From: Nocardioides kongjuensis
GTDB lineage: Bacteria > Actinomycetota > Actinomycetes > Propionibacteriales > Nocardioidaceae
NCBI RefSeq assembly: GCF_013409625.1
Contig: NZ_JACCBF010000001.1
Span: 3,165,001-3,229,000 of the forward strand
Direction of reading: 5' to 3'
DNA: 64,000 bases
In this document: positions 32,498 through 41,535 of the stretch, piece by piece
Layout of the letters: the number at the start of each line of letters is the position of its first letter
Position numbering within the stretch: the stretch's first letter is position 1
The notes under the pieces: model-generated
Databases searched by the model: none
What the model was told of the DNA's origin: nothing
Seen by the model: the letters and a program-made list of their open reading frames with translations, nothing else
Program-made: the position numbers and the translations under genes

Positions 32498-34339
32498 TCA
32501 GCGGGTGTGACAGGCGGAGGGGGCCGTCGCGTTCGAGCTGCCCGGCGCCGCCCCCGGCGACATCTCGAGGCGCGCGTCTCCGGTCTGCCCCTTGCCCGTG
32601 CGCAGCACGACGTCGACCTTCTGGGTCTGGCCCGGGTCGAGGAGCACGCCGATCGTCGCCACCTGGCGCCCGGCGTACGTCGCCACGGTGGGGTCCCCCG
32701 CGGGCTGCCCGTCGACGAGCACCTCGTCGACCCTGCCGCCGACCGGCGCGCTGAGGTAGACGACGAGCAGCTGCTGGCCCGGGTCGGTGCGGTTGCCGGG
32801 GAAGAACTCGCCGGTGATCGCGTCGGGCAGCTGGTCGGCCAGGGCGGGGGTCGCGTTGGTGAACGTGATGGTGACGCCGAGCTCCTGGCGCCCGCCCGAG
32901 CACGAGCGGGAGTACAGCTCGGCCTGCTGGCGCAGGTAGTACTGCATCTTCGTCGGGCCGGCGTCGTTGACGTAGATCCCGACCACCGGAGGACCGTCGG
33001 TGCGGTCGACGAACTCCCCCGCGATCCGGGTGCCGGCGATCTCGGCCTGAGCGTCGTCGGCGAAGAAGTGCATCCGCACCCGACCCTCCTCGACGCCGGT
33101 CACCAGCGCCCGGATCACGTCGACGGCGTCGCCGTGTCCGTCGGCGAAGACGTCGAAGACCGCCTTCGCGACCGCTTCCTGGTAGTCGCTCTGCGCGGCG
33201 GTGCCGGGGGTGAGTGCGTAGATCTCGTTCTCGACCCGGCTGACGACGTTCGCCGCGGAGACGGGTGCGTACCCGGCCACCGGGACCTGGCCGGTGGCCC
33301 GCAGCAGGTAGGACACGACCACCGGGTCGACGTACAGGATGCCGTCGAGGGGCTGTCCCTCGACCTGCTGCCAGCGGGCCCGGATCAGGGCGGAGGCGCG
33401 CGGGAAGTCGGGGGTGAGGGTCGCGTCGACGCCGGTGGTGCCGAGGATGTCGCCGAACAGCTTCTCCTCCTCCGCGCTGAGCGGGAGGACCGGGCGGCCG
33501 GGGGTCGCGCCGAGCTCGGCCATGTCGACCTGCTCGACGATCTCGACCTTGCCGTCGCGCGCGTGGATGAGGGACAGCGAGCCGGGCAGGCCGCCGCTGC
33601 TTCGCGACTCGGCGTTGTTCTGGAACACCATCAGGTAGTTGCGGGGGCCGTCCTGGCCGAGCATGCGGGGCATCAGCCGGGAGGCGCGGTACGTCGACTG
33701 CAGGGTCCCCCGCGCGTCGTCCACAAGCGTGCGCAGGCTGTCGAACGCCGTCCGGATCGGGCCGACGAAGCCCGTCGAGTCGACCTCGCCCAGCCGGCCG
33801 CTGGCGGCGTCGAACGCCTTCTCGCTGCGGGCGGCGGGCTTCTCGAGGGAGGCGATCGTGTCGAGGGGGAAGGTGTGCTGGACCGGCTTGAAGCTGGCCG
33901 CGGTCACCCGGTCGGCCGCGTCGGCGACCGGCGTCAGGCCGTCACGGCCCAGGTCGGCCAGCACCGAGGCGACCGTCGCCACCCCGTCCGCGTCGTCCCC
34001 GAGCAGCGGGACGGCTCCGAACACCGACCAGGTGACGCCGTGCGTCGCGTCGTCGGCGGAGTCGGCCGCCTCCTGGTAGGCCTCGAGGGCCGAGCGCGCT
34101 CCTGCGGCGTCGCCCTGCACCAGGGCATCGCGCATCAGCCGGGCCTGCTCGTCGACCTGCCGGAGGTCGCGGGCCGCCCCGAGCACCACCCACAGCGACC
34201 AGCCGAGGAGGACCGCCGCCACGGCACCGACGGCGATCGCGATGGTCCAGCGGGGATGGTCCTGGCGGAACCGGCGCACCTGCCGCTGCAGCCGCCGGAA
34301 GCCGCGAGACCGGCGCCGACGCCGGATCTCGGGCGACAT
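32498..34339 (-). CDS. DUF4012 domain membrane-anchored protein
   Basis: A 613-residue protein: an Arg-rich cytoplasmic N-terminus, one helix (IAIAVGAVAAVLLGWSLWVV, about 34-53), then a large extracytoplasmic region. The DUF4012 core includes YLMVFQNNAESRSSGGLPGS and DGILYVDPVVVSYLLRATG. Such proteins are frequent in polysaccharide loci of actinobacteria; function is unknown, possibly attachment or processing of envelope polymer. ATG 34339 lies 7 bases after TAGTCT. It is divergent from the BY-kinase gene. Confidence 0.88.
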   Translation of the reverse strand: MSPEIRRRRRSRGFRRLQRQVRRFRQDHPRWTIAIAVGAVAAVLLGWSLWVVLGAARDLRQVDEQARLMRDALVQGDAAGARSALEAYQEAADSADDATHGVTWSVFGAVPLLGDDADGVATVASVLADLGRDGLTPVADAADRVTAASFKPVQHTFPLDTIASLEKPAARSEKAFDAASGRLGEVDSTGFVGPIRTAFDSLRTLVDDARGTLQSTYRASRLMPRMLGQDGPRNYLMVFQNNAESRSSGGLPGSLSLIHARDGKVEIVEQVDMAELGATPGRPVLPLSAEEEKLFGDILGTTGVDATLTPDFPRASALIRARWQQVEGQPLDGILYVDPVVVSYLLRATGQVPVAGYAPVSAANVVSRVENEIYALTPGTAAQSDYQEAVAKAVFDVFADGHGDAVDVIRALVTGVEEGRVRMHFFADDAQAEIAGTRIAGEFVDRTDGPPVVGIYVNDAGPTKMQYYLRQQAELYSRSCSGGRQELGVTITFTNATPALADQLPDAITGEFFPGNRTDPGQQLLVVYLSAPVGGRVDEVLVDGQPAGDPTVATYAGRQVATIGVLLDPGQTQKVDVVLRTGKGQTGDARLEMSPGAAPGSSNATAPSACHTR

Positions 34340-34346
34340 GCCCGCG

Positions 34347-34352
34347 AGACTA
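34347..34352 (-). promoter_or_regulatory. Leaderless -10 hexamer for the DUF4012 gene
   Basis: TAGTCT on the minus strand, 7 bases before ATG 34339. Confidence 0.55.
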
Positions 34353-34477
34353 GCAGCGCGCAATTGGCGAGCATGGCACAGTGACCATCGACCGCCCCGG
34401 ACGTTGGGTACGGGGGCGGGGACCTAGGATCGGCAGTCGGCCGGGTCGGGACGCATGTCACAAGCAAGGGACGGGAC

Positions 34478-35917
34478 TTGGACTTCAAGCAATTTCTGAC
34501 GGTGCTGGGGCGCCGTTGGATGAGCATCGTTGCGATCATCCTGCTTGCGCTCGGGGTCAGCTCGGCGATCACGTTCACGCGCACCCCGATGTACGAGTCG
34601 AAGACGCAGATCTTCCTGACCGTCGACGTCCGCGACACGACCGACGCCTATGCAGCGCTGCTGTTCGCGTCGAACCGCGCGGCGTCGTACGCCACGGTCG
34701 TGAAGAGCACCGGCCTCGCGGAGCTGGTCAAGAAGGACCTCAACTTGAAGATGTCCGCCGAGGAGCTGGCCTCCCGGTTCGACGCGGAGGTCGTGGAGAG
34801 CACCTCGCTCATCCAGATCAGCTACAAGGACGAGAACCCGCAGGACGCGCGGACCATCGCCGACTACGCGACCGAGAAGTTCACGACGTACGTCGCCGGC
34901 CTCGAGACGCCCGGTGAGGCCACCGACGGCGCGAGCGCGACGGGCAACCCCGAGGACTCCCAGATCCGGGCCCAGGTCACCGACAAGGCCTCGGTCGCGA
35001 CCCAGGTCAGCCCCGACGTCGTCCTCAACCTCGTCGTCGCCGTCCTCATCGGCATCCTGCTCGGCATCGGCCTCGCGGTGGCCCGGGAGATCCTGGACCG
35101 CACCATCCGCACCGCCGACCACGTCGCCGAGCTCACCGAGTCGCCCGTGCTGGCCAGCATCGGCTTCGACGGCGACATCCGCTCCGCGCCGCTGCTCACC
35201 GACCTCGGTGGCTTCGCGGCCCGCACCGAGGCGTTCCGCCTGCTCCGCACGAACCTGCAGTTCATCGACCTGGACCACCAGCCGCGCTGCCTGGTGATCA
35301 GCAGCGCCGTGCCCGGCGAGGGCAAGACGATGACCTCGACCAACCTTGCGGTCGCCCTCGCCCAGACCGGCCGCAACACGCTGATCATCGACGCCGACCT
35401 GCGCCGCCCGCGCGTCGCCAGCACCCTCGGCCTCGACCCGGCGATCGGCCTCACCACGGCCCTGGTCGGCAAGACCGAGATCCACGACGCGATCCAGGTC
35501 CACGAGGCCAGCGGGCTGCACGTCCTCGCGTCCGGCGCCAAGCCGCCGAACCCGACCGAGATCCTGCAGTCGAAGATCACCCACGACCTGATCCGCCGCC
35601 TGCGGTCGTCGTACGACATGGTGATCATCGACGCCCCGCCGCTGCTCCCCGTCGCCGACGCGTCGGTGCTGGCCAAGCTCGCGGACGGCGTGATCATCGT
35701 CGTGCGGCACGCGAAGACCACCAAGGACCAGGTCAACGAGGCCATCAACCGGCTCAACCAGGTAGGCGCCCGCCTCTACGGCGTCGTGGTCAACATGGTC
35801 GCCAAGCGCGCCATCGGCTCGTATTACTACTACTACTACGAGGAGACCAGCCCCACTGGTCGCTCGGGCAAGTCCGACGCCAAGGCAGCGGCCGGCTCCG
35901 GACGCCGCCGGGCCTGA
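34478..35917 (+). CDS. Polysaccharide chain-length regulator / tyrosine kinase (Wzz-BY-kinase)
   Basis: A 479-residue fusion of a Wzz-type domain (helices about 14-33 and 185-206 enclosing an external segment) with a cytoplasmic BY-kinase. The kinase has Walker A AVPGEGKT (about 280), A' LIIDADLRRP and B MVIIDAPP. The C-terminus has the tyrosine cluster YYYYYYEE that is autophosphorylated. It controls polymer length and assembly of the glycan encoded nearby. Start TTG 34478 has AAGGGA upstream, and TAGGAT at 34425-34430 can serve as -10 (leadered transcript). Confidence 0.93.
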   Translation: MDFKQFLTVLGRRWMSIVAIILLALGVSSAITFTRTPMYESKTQIFLTVDVRDTTDAYAALLFASNRAASYATVVKSTGLAELVKKDLNLKMSAEELASRFDAEVVESTSLIQISYKDENPQDARTIADYATEKFTTYVAGLETPGEATDGASATGNPEDSQIRAQVTDKASVATQVSPDVVLNLVVAVLIGILLGIGLAVAREILDRTIRTADHVAELTESPVLASIGFDGDIRSAPLLTDLGGFAARTEAFRLLRTNLQFIDLDHQPRCLVISSAVPGEGKTMTSTNLAVALAQTGRNTLIIDADLRRPRVASTLGLDPAIGLTTALVGKTEIHDAIQVHEASGLHVLASGAKPPNPTEILQSKITHDLIRRLRSSYDMVIIDAPPLLPVADASVLAKLADGVIIVVRHAKTTKDQVNEAINRLNQVGARLYGVVVNMVAKRAIGSYYYYYYEETSPTGRSGKSDAKAAAGSGRRRA

Positions 35918-35944
35918 CGCCCCTAGCTCGTCGAGCAGCCCGAG

Positions 35945-35958
35945 GCGCTGGCCAGCGC
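35945..35958 (+). terminator. Hairpin after the BY-kinase gene
   Basis: The perfect palindrome GCGCTGGCCAGCGC lies inside a wider inverted repeat CTCGTCGA (35927-35934) / TCGACGAG (35962-35969), 10-52 bases past the stop. The rest of 35918-36185 holds a 12-bp tandem GGCTGGCCCCGC (36029-36052) and the 114-bp element, but no gene. Confidence 0.55.
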
Positions 35959-36056
35959 GTATCGACGAGTGGCGTAGCGAGAGGACAGCACCACCGCGGC
36001 GGAGCGGGAGCTTCTCGGCGGCTGACGCGGCTGGCCCCGCGGCTGGCCCCGCGGGC

Positions 36057-36170
36057 GCTGTCACACGTGGTTCGCCGCACTACCCGCCCCGAGACCACCC
36101 GGAACCCGCCCTGCGCGGGGCTGCCACAGGTGAGTTGCGGCGGGTAGTGGAACGAACTACGTGTGACAGC
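36057..36170. repeat. 114-bp inverted-end repeat element, copy 3
   Basis: Arms 36057-36088 and 36139-36170 pair over 32 bases with four mismatches; both ends read GCTGTCACACGTnGTTCG followed by a CACTACCCGCC block. Same total length (114 bp) and same end motif as the two copies near 2.6-2.9 kb, but a different centre. It lies between the BY-kinase end and the stop of a leftward methyltransferase gene, again a convergent junction. Confidence 0.85.
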
Positions 36171-36185
36171 ACCCGGGACTCCCGC

Positions 36186-36968
36186 TCAGCCCTTGCGCAC
36201 GAACACCATCAGCGTCGGCGCGAGCGCGGGCGGCGTGAGCCGGTCGACCAGCTGGGCGACCCGCCAGGCGGGGGCGTTCGAGCCGAAGTACGTCGGCTCC
36301 GAGGCGTGCCCGTAGACGACCAGCTCGTTGGGCGGCGGGAAGAGTGCGGACAGCGAGCGCCGCGTGTTCATGCTGTAGCGGACCGGGAAGACGTCCTCGG
36401 CCTTGCGGTGGGGCTGCAGCCGCTTGAGCACCCGGGTGTGCAGGTCGTTGGGGACGGCGCGCGCGCCGATGCCGATGATCCCCCACTTGTTGGGCGTGCG
36501 GGCGGCCAGCCAGCCGCCGGGCTTGAGCACGCGCAGCAGCTCGGAGGAGACCTGGACGGCGTCCTCCTCGGCGATGTGCTCGAGGACGTGGTCGGCGACG
36601 ACGAGGTCGAACTCGGCGTCGCCGAACGGGATCTTGGCGCCGGGCTCGATCACCTGCGCGGACCTCAGCGTCGGGTTGTCGAGGACGACCGGGTCCACGT
36701 CGACGCCGTGCACCTCGGCGACCCGCTCGTGGAAGCCGCGCAGCTTGCGATGCAGCTCCGGGAACGGCTCGATCGCCCACAGGCCGCGGCCGGCGCCGAA
36801 GTCGAGGACCCGGCTGTCCGCGTCGAGCAGTGCGTTGACCCGGGTGTAGAACTCGATGAACCCGTCGTGGCGGGTGTACCCGCCGGCGCGCACCTCGGGG
36901 TAGAGCCGGGAGAGCGTCTCACCCGGGCGGAACGTGGAGTCTGCGTTGTTCCCGTCGTTCACGGCCAC
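36186..36968 (-). CDS. Class I SAM-dependent methyltransferase
   Basis: A 260-residue enzyme. SAM-binding motif I is VLDFGAGRGLW (about residue 54), then VHGVDVDP and the post-motif VVADHVLEHIAEED. It resembles methyltransferases of glycan loci that modify sugars or polyprenyl-linked intermediates; the acceptor is not predictable. GTG 36968 or the GTG two codons later (better spaced from AAGG) is the start. It follows the GT61 gene by 3 bases, so the two are co-transcribed. Confidence 0.82.
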   Translation of the reverse strand: MAVNDGNNADSTFRPGETLSRLYPEVRAGGYTRHDGFIEFYTRVNALLDADSRVLDFGAGRGLWAIEPFPELHRKLRGFHERVAEVHGVDVDPVVLDNPTLRSAQVIEPGAKIPFGDAEFDLVVADHVLEHIAEEDAVQVSSELLRVLKPGGWLAARTPNKWGIIGIGARAVPNDLHTRVLKRLQPHRKAEDVFPVRYSMNTRRSLSALFPPPNELVVYGHASEPTYFGSNAPAWRVAQLVDRLTPPALAPTLMVFVRKG

Positions 36969-36971
36969 ACC

Positions 36972-38213
36972 TTATTTCTGGAGGTCCGCGAGCAGGGCGT
37001 CCACGGACGCCAGCACTCGCGCTGGGGGGATGGTGACGTCGTCGAGGACGCCCTGGTTCGGGCCGTTCGGCCCGGCGGCCGGCTCGGCGACGAGGTAGCG
37101 GTAGTCGGCGCCGACGGCCTGGCAGATCGCCCACAGCCCGAGGTGCACGTACGTCGACGCGAACATCTCGAGCACCCGCACTCCCGGACGGGAGAAGGTG
37201 AGGTTGGTCAGCGCCGCGCCGTGCGGCGAGACGACGACATCGGCACCGTGGAACAGGTCGATCTGCTCCTGGACGCTGTGCTGGCCGGGGTCGATGCGCG
37301 TGAAGCCTCGCCTCTCCAGCTCGGGCCACAGGGCCGCCTCCTCGACGTAGCGCCGGGTGCGGGGGGTCGTGCCGCGGGTGACGTAGAGCCGGCGCGGGGT
37401 GTCGGTCGCACCCGAGGCGGGCAGCCGGTCGCGCAGCCACCGGACGGTGGCGGGCGGGGCCTGGAGCGCCCAGTTCGGGTTGCTCGGCACGAGCAGCCGG
37501 TCGGCGGACACGGTGCGGCCGCGCTCGGGCTGGATCAGCCGGGTGGTGACCCCGGCGAGCTCGAGCAGCTGCTTCTGGTACCGCGTCCGGTGCGGCACGA
37601 CGACCGCATCGGCCTCCTTGAGGGCCCGCTCCCCCATCGTCTCCTCGAGCACCGCCAGGCGGCCGAGGGCGTCGTAGAGGAAGTGGTAGTAGTTCTCGGA
37701 CGTGCCGCGGGCGGTCAGGCTCAGCACCGTGCCGTCGACGTGCTCGGTGGGACCGAGGGTCGGTCGCAGGAAGATCGGGTGCTCGCGCCAGTCGAAGACT
37801 CCGAAGTAGGTGCTGGTCTCGTGGTCGAGGACCTTGGTCGGCGTGGTGGCAGCGGCGTAGTCGCCGCTGAGCCGCCCGCCGGCGATCTCGAGGGTGAAGG
37901 TCGCCGGCACCGTGGTGGCCGGGACCTTCGGCGTCGGGACCGTGGCGGCGTGGATCGCCTCGAACAGCCAGTGCCCGGCGGGCTCGCCGAGCGTCGCCGG
38001 GCGGACCCAGCTCTCCGCGGGGCTGCCCGGGTGCAGGGTGACGCCGGGCTCGCGTGCGGTCTCGGTCGCGGACTCCGTCGCCCGCCGCGGGACGCCACGG
38101 GCTCCGAGCAGCGGCGACACCAGGCGGAACAGGTGCCCGAGCAGGCGGGTCGCCAGCAGGTGCAGGCGCTTGAACAGCGGCCACCAGGGGCGCAGCCAGG
38201 TCGGCAGGCTCAT
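36972..38213 (-). CDS. Glycosyltransferase family 61 protein
   Basis: A 413-residue DUF563/GT61 transferase. Typical motifs are SENYYHFLYDALGRL, RRLYVTRG, QIDLFHGADVVVSPHGAALTN and VRVLEMFAS. An N-terminal basic stretch with short hydrophobic helices suggests membrane association. It probably adds a sugar to the surface polymer; donor and acceptor unknown. ATG 38213 is close to a 45-bp dispersed repeat in its 5' leader. It is in a leftward series with the GT2 pair upstream. Confidence 0.85.
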   Translation of the reverse strand: MSLPTWLRPWWPLFKRLHLLATRLLGHLFRLVSPLLGARGVPRRATESATETAREPGVTLHPGSPAESWVRPATLGEPAGHWLFEAIHAATVPTPKVPATTVPATFTLEIAGGRLSGDYAAATTPTKVLDHETSTYFGVFDWREHPIFLRPTLGPTEHVDGTVLSLTARGTSENYYHFLYDALGRLAVLEETMGERALKEADAVVVPHRTRYQKQLLELAGVTTRLIQPERGRTVSADRLLVPSNPNWALQAPPATVRWLRDRLPASGATDTPRRLYVTRGTTPRTRRYVEEAALWPELERRGFTRIDPGQHSVQEQIDLFHGADVVVSPHGAALTNLTFSRPGVRVLEMFASTYVHLGLWAICQAVGADYRYLVAEPAAGPNGPNQGVLDDVTIPPARVLASVDALLADLQK

Positions 38214-38214
38214 C

Positions 38215-38259
38215 GGGGCCCCCGCGGAGTTGTGCGCCGGAGGAGCGAAGCGGGGGAGG
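38215..38259 (-). repeat. 45-bp dispersed repeat, copy in GT61 leader
   Basis: On the minus strand it begins CCTCCCCCGCTTCGCTCCTC. It matches 38 of 45 bases of the segment at 43651-43695, which is on the plus strand and inside a coding region. Confidence 0.7.
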
Positions 38260-38280
38260 TGCAGAACTGCGTGGGGTGAT

Positions 38281-39324
38281 TCATCGGGCCACCAGCCGCC
38301 GCACGACGGCCCAGACCGGGCGGAAGCGCACGATCCGGCCGATGATCGCCCGCATCCACAGCGGCTTGATGATCCGCTTGACCGCGCGCGAGAGGCGGCC
38401 GTCGATCTGCAGCAGGACCAGCTCGAGCTCGGCCTCGGCCTGCTCGTTGAGCGCCACGGCCGGCGGGTGCACGAGGGGGAACGGCATCGCCTGGGCGGGC
38501 ATCGGCTCGCGCGCCGTGTGCGTGTGGGTGGCGTCGGGACCGAACCCGTCGTTCTCCACGAGGTTGAGCGAGGGCGTGATCGACAGGCCGCGCCGCGACA
38601 TGATCGTCACCCACCAGTGGTGGTCCCAGCCGCGCGAGTCACCGTCACGGTCCCCCGCCACCTGGGTGAAGTGCCGCAGGGCCGCCTCGGTGGCGAGCGA
38701 GTCCGGGTGCGGCAGCACCTCGACCGGGCGTACGGCGTCCGCGGTGCGCGGCGTGTGGCCGACCCGCTCCTCGGCGCCGGCGTGGTCGCGCGGGAACACC
38801 TCGCGGTGCGCGTGCCACCGGTCGGCCCAGGTCGCCCAGCCCCACACGCTCGCCCAGGTGGTGAAGGCGTAGCTCTCCGAGCCGAACATCCCTCGCGGGA
38901 TGCCCTTGTTGTCGCCCGCGACCTGCCAGACCCGCGGCTCGTCCTGGTAGCGGTCGAGCAGCTCGACGCAGAAGTCGAAGAACGTGGGGTGCGGGATGCA
39001 GTCGTCCTCGAGCACGATCGCCCGGTCGACCTGGGAGAACACCCAGTCGAGGCCGAGCTCGACGTTGGCCTCGAGCCCGATGTTGCGCTCGGCGAACCGG
39101 GTGTGGACCCGCCCCGGCCAGGGTGCCGACGTGAGCAGCTCGCGGACCTCCGCGCACCGTGCGGCGTCCTCGGGGTGCGTGGCGCGCGGGCCGTCGACGA
39201 CGAGGAACACGTCGGCGGGCCCGGCGGCGATCACCGCCTCGACCGTGCGGCGTACGACGGCCGGCCGGTTGAAGGCGACGATGACGACCGGGGTCCCGAG
39301 CGGGGCGGCGGACGGCTCAGGCAC
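38281..39324 (-). CDS. Glycosyltransferase family 2 protein (paralogue 1)
   Basis: A 347-residue GT-A transferase. TPVVIVAFNRPAVVRRTVEAV opens the nucleotide-binding half, and AIVLEDDCIPHPTFF holds the DxD-like metal site. The conserved ASVWGWATWADRW and GWDHHWWVTIM follow. It shares this layout, and much of its sequence, with the next gene upstream, indicating local duplication. The last 50 residues are hydrophobic and basic, suggesting peripheral membrane binding. It overlaps its paralogue by 8 bases. Confidence 0.88.
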   Translation of the reverse strand: MPEPSAAPLGTPVVIVAFNRPAVVRRTVEAVIAAGPADVFLVVDGPRATHPEDAARCAEVRELLTSAPWPGRVHTRFAERNIGLEANVELGLDWVFSQVDRAIVLEDDCIPHPTFFDFCVELLDRYQDEPRVWQVAGDNKGIPRGMFGSESYAFTTWASVWGWATWADRWHAHREVFPRDHAGAEERVGHTPRTADAVRPVEVLPHPDSLATEAALRHFTQVAGDRDGDSRGWDHHWWVTIMSRRGLSITPSLNLVENDGFGPDATHTHTAREPMPAQAMPFPLVHPPAVALNEQAEAELELVLLQIDGRLSRAVKRIIKPLWMRAIIGRIVRFRPVWAVVRRLVAR

Positions 39325-40384
39325 GACGGCTCTTCTCTCCGAGCTGGCTGACGAAGCGGTGGGCGGCGGTGGCGGCCCGGCTGTTGACGGCGGTGCGGGC
39401 GGCGTGGCGCAGCCGCGGCGAGCGGAGCACCTGGCGCGCGATCGTGGCCGCCCGTCCGCCGACCCGGTTGAGCACCAGCTCCAGCTCGCGCTCGACCTCG
39501 GGGTTCAGCGCGACCTGCGCCGGGTGGTGCAGCGGGAAGGTGATCTCCTCGGCTGCGTTGTCGCGCTTGCCGGGCGCGACGCCGTGGGTCGCGTCGGCGC
39601 CCCAGCCGACGTTCTCGACCAGGTTGACGGCCGGCGAGATCGCCAGGCCGCCGAAGGTCATCATCGTCAGCCACCAGTGCTTGTCCCAGCCGTGGGTGAC
39701 GGTGTCGTCCGAGGCTGCGGCGTCGGCGAAGTGCTGCTGGCCCGACCGGGTCACGAGCAGTCCCGGCTGCTGGACAGCGGGCACGGTGCGCACCGGCGCG
39801 TCCCCGGACACGTGATCGCGCGGGAACACCGACCGGTGCCGCTGCCAGCGGTCGGCCCAGGTCGCCCAGCCCCACACGCTCGCCCAGGCGGTGAACGCGT
39901 AGCTGTCGTCGCCGAACAGCCGCCGCGGCACCCCGAGCCCGCTGCCCGAGACCTGCCAGACGCGCTCGTCGGCGCGGTGGTGCTCGAGAAGGTCGGCGGC
40001 GTAGCGGAAGAAGGTGGCGCCCGCCTGGCAGTCGTCCTCGAGCACGATCGACGCGTCGACCTGCGAGAAGACCCAGTCCAGGCCGAGCTCGACGTTGGCC
40101 TCGAGGCCGAGGTTCTCCTCGGCGTAGCGTCGGTGCACCTCGCACGGCCAGTCGATGTCCTCGAGCACGGCGCGCACGGCGGCACACCGCTCCACGTCGT
40201 CGGCGTTGCCCGGGCGCGGGCCGTCGGCGACGAGGAAGAGCTGCGCAGGCTGCGCAGCCCGGATCGCGGCCAGCGTCCCCGAGGTCAGCTCGGGGCGGTT
40301 GAACGCGATCAGCGTCACAGGGGTGGTCAGCAAGCGGATCCTCGGGGGGTGCGGATTCTGCGGTTGGCCATCAGTGGAACTCAT
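39317..40384 (-). CDS. Glycosyltransferase family 2 protein (paralogue 2)
   Basis: A 355-residue enzyme closely related to the downstream gene: TPVTLIAFNRPELTSGTLAAI, SIVLEDDCQAGATFF, ASVWGWATWADRWQRHRSVFP and WDKHWWLTMM. The two probably add similar sugars at successive steps. ATG 40384 leaves an extra 20-residue N-terminus; a TTG or ATG further in is possible. Divergent from the sugar methyltransferase at 40435. Confidence 0.87.
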   Translation of the reverse strand: MSSTDGQPQNPHPPRIRLLTTPVTLIAFNRPELTSGTLAAIRAAQPAQLFLVADGPRPGNADDVERCAAVRAVLEDIDWPCEVHRRYAEENLGLEANVELGLDWVFSQVDASIVLEDDCQAGATFFRYAADLLEHHRADERVWQVSGSGLGVPRRLFGDDSYAFTAWASVWGWATWADRWQRHRSVFPRDHVSGDAPVRTVPAVQQPGLLVTRSGQQHFADAAASDDTVTHGWDKHWWLTMMTFGGLAISPAVNLVENVGWGADATHGVAPGKRDNAAEEITFPLHHPAQVALNPEVERELELVLNRVGGRAATIARQVLRSPRLRHAARTAVNSRAATAAHRFVSQLGEKSRRA

Positions 40385-40420
40385 TCCACCAGATGCAGAA
40401 CGACCCGCAACTGATGCGGT

Positions 40421-40426
40421 TACAGT
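40421..40426 (+). promoter_or_regulatory. Leaderless -10 hexamer for the sugar methyltransferase gene
   Basis: TACAGT, 8 bases before GTG 40435. Confidence 0.5.
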
Positions 40427-40434
40427 TGCCCACC

Positions 40435-41505
40435 GTGCCCCAGATTTCAGCTGACGAGCTCGTCGCCAAGGCCCGCCGTGCCAACCCCGAGCTGGTCGCC
40501 GGCTGGCTCCGTCGCCGGGTCAAGTCAGGCGCTGCGCGCGCCGGTTTCATGGTCAGCCGGATCGACGAGGAGGGCCGCCGCTACACGTCGGTGACCCACA
40601 ACGACGACGTCGCGCTGCCTCCCGGCGCCGAGGCCGAGCTGCGCGGCGACAACCCGCGCCTGGTCGAGCTGCAGGCGACGTACGACGCCCTCGACCTGCC
40701 CTCCGCGGTCCACACCCAGTGGCGCCAGGGCTTCTTGAAGAAGAACCTCTCCCTCGCCTGGTTCCGCGGCGACAACGCCTACGTGTGGCAGTTCCGCCAG
40801 CTCGGCCACGCCGCCCGGATCCGGATGTACCTCGCGATGCTCGACGTGAAGGAGCGCGACTCGCTCGGCCTGTTCGAGAAGCTCGAGGAGGACGGCCTGT
40901 TCGGCGCGTTCACCTTCGAGTTCGGCAAGCGCCCGCCGGTCAGCCGCGACCTGCTCGACAGCATCAACGAGATCAACTACCTCAACGACCAGATGGGCCT
41001 GGCCTCGATCGACGGGCTGCGCGTGCTCGACATCGGCGCCGGCTACGGCCGCCTCGCACACCGGATGTCGACCGCGTTCCCCGACCTCGCCGCCTACGAC
41101 TGCGTCGACGCCGTCGCGACCTCGACCTTCCTGTGCGAGTACTACACGAGGTTCCGCGGCCTGCCCGACACCGTGCGCGTCGTCCCGCTGCACGAGCACG
41201 AGAAGCTGGCCGAGCGCTACGACGTCGCGGTCAACATCCACAGCTTCTCGGAGGCCTCGCACGAGGCGGTGTGCTGGTGGCTGGACCGGATCGCCGAGCG
41301 CGACATCCCGTGGCTGCTGATCGTCCCGAACACGCCCGACGAGCTGCGCAGCACCGAGCTCGACGGCTCGATGAAGCCGTTCCGCCAGGATGTCCTGGAC
41401 CGCGGCTACGAGCTGGTGGACGACCGAGCGATCCACCAGTCCGACGAGCTCCGCGAGCTCATCGACCTGCACGACCGGTTCTACCTGTTCCGCAAGCTGG
41501 CCTGA
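40435..41505 (+). CDS. Putative sugar O-methyltransferase
   Basis: A 356-residue protein of the putative sugar O-methyltransferase group. A long N-terminal region (KARRANPELVAGWLRRRVKS...) precedes a Rossmann SAM-binding part with VLDIGAGYGRLAHRM at about residue 200, then NIHSFSEASHEAV. The end FYLFRKLA is typical of the group. It probably methylates a hydroxyl of a glycan residue. It ends in a hairpin shared with the convergent sulfotransferase gene. Confidence 0.82.
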   Translation: MPQISADELVAKARRANPELVAGWLRRRVKSGAARAGFMVSRIDEEGRRYTSVTHNDDVALPPGAEAELRGDNPRLVELQATYDALDLPSAVHTQWRQGFLKKNLSLAWFRGDNAYVWQFRQLGHAARIRMYLAMLDVKERDSLGLFEKLEEDGLFGAFTFEFGKRPPVSRDLLDSINEINYLNDQMGLASIDGLRVLDIGAGYGRLAHRMSTAFPDLAAYDCVDAVATSTFLCEYYTRFRGLPDTVRVVPLHEHEKLAERYDVAVNIHSFSEASHEAVCWWLDRIAERDIPWLLIVPNTPDELRSTELDGSMKPFRQDVLDRGYELVDDRAIHQSDELRELIDLHDRFYLFRKLA

Positions 41506-41512
41506 CCGGGCC

Positions 41513-41535
41513 TGACCGCCCGGCCCGGGCGGTCA
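41513..41535. terminator. Bidirectional hairpin at convergent junction
   Basis: A perfect 11-bp stem TGACCGCCCGG / CCGGGCGGTCA with a single-base centre. The right end TCA is the sulfotransferase stop codon. Confidence 0.65.
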
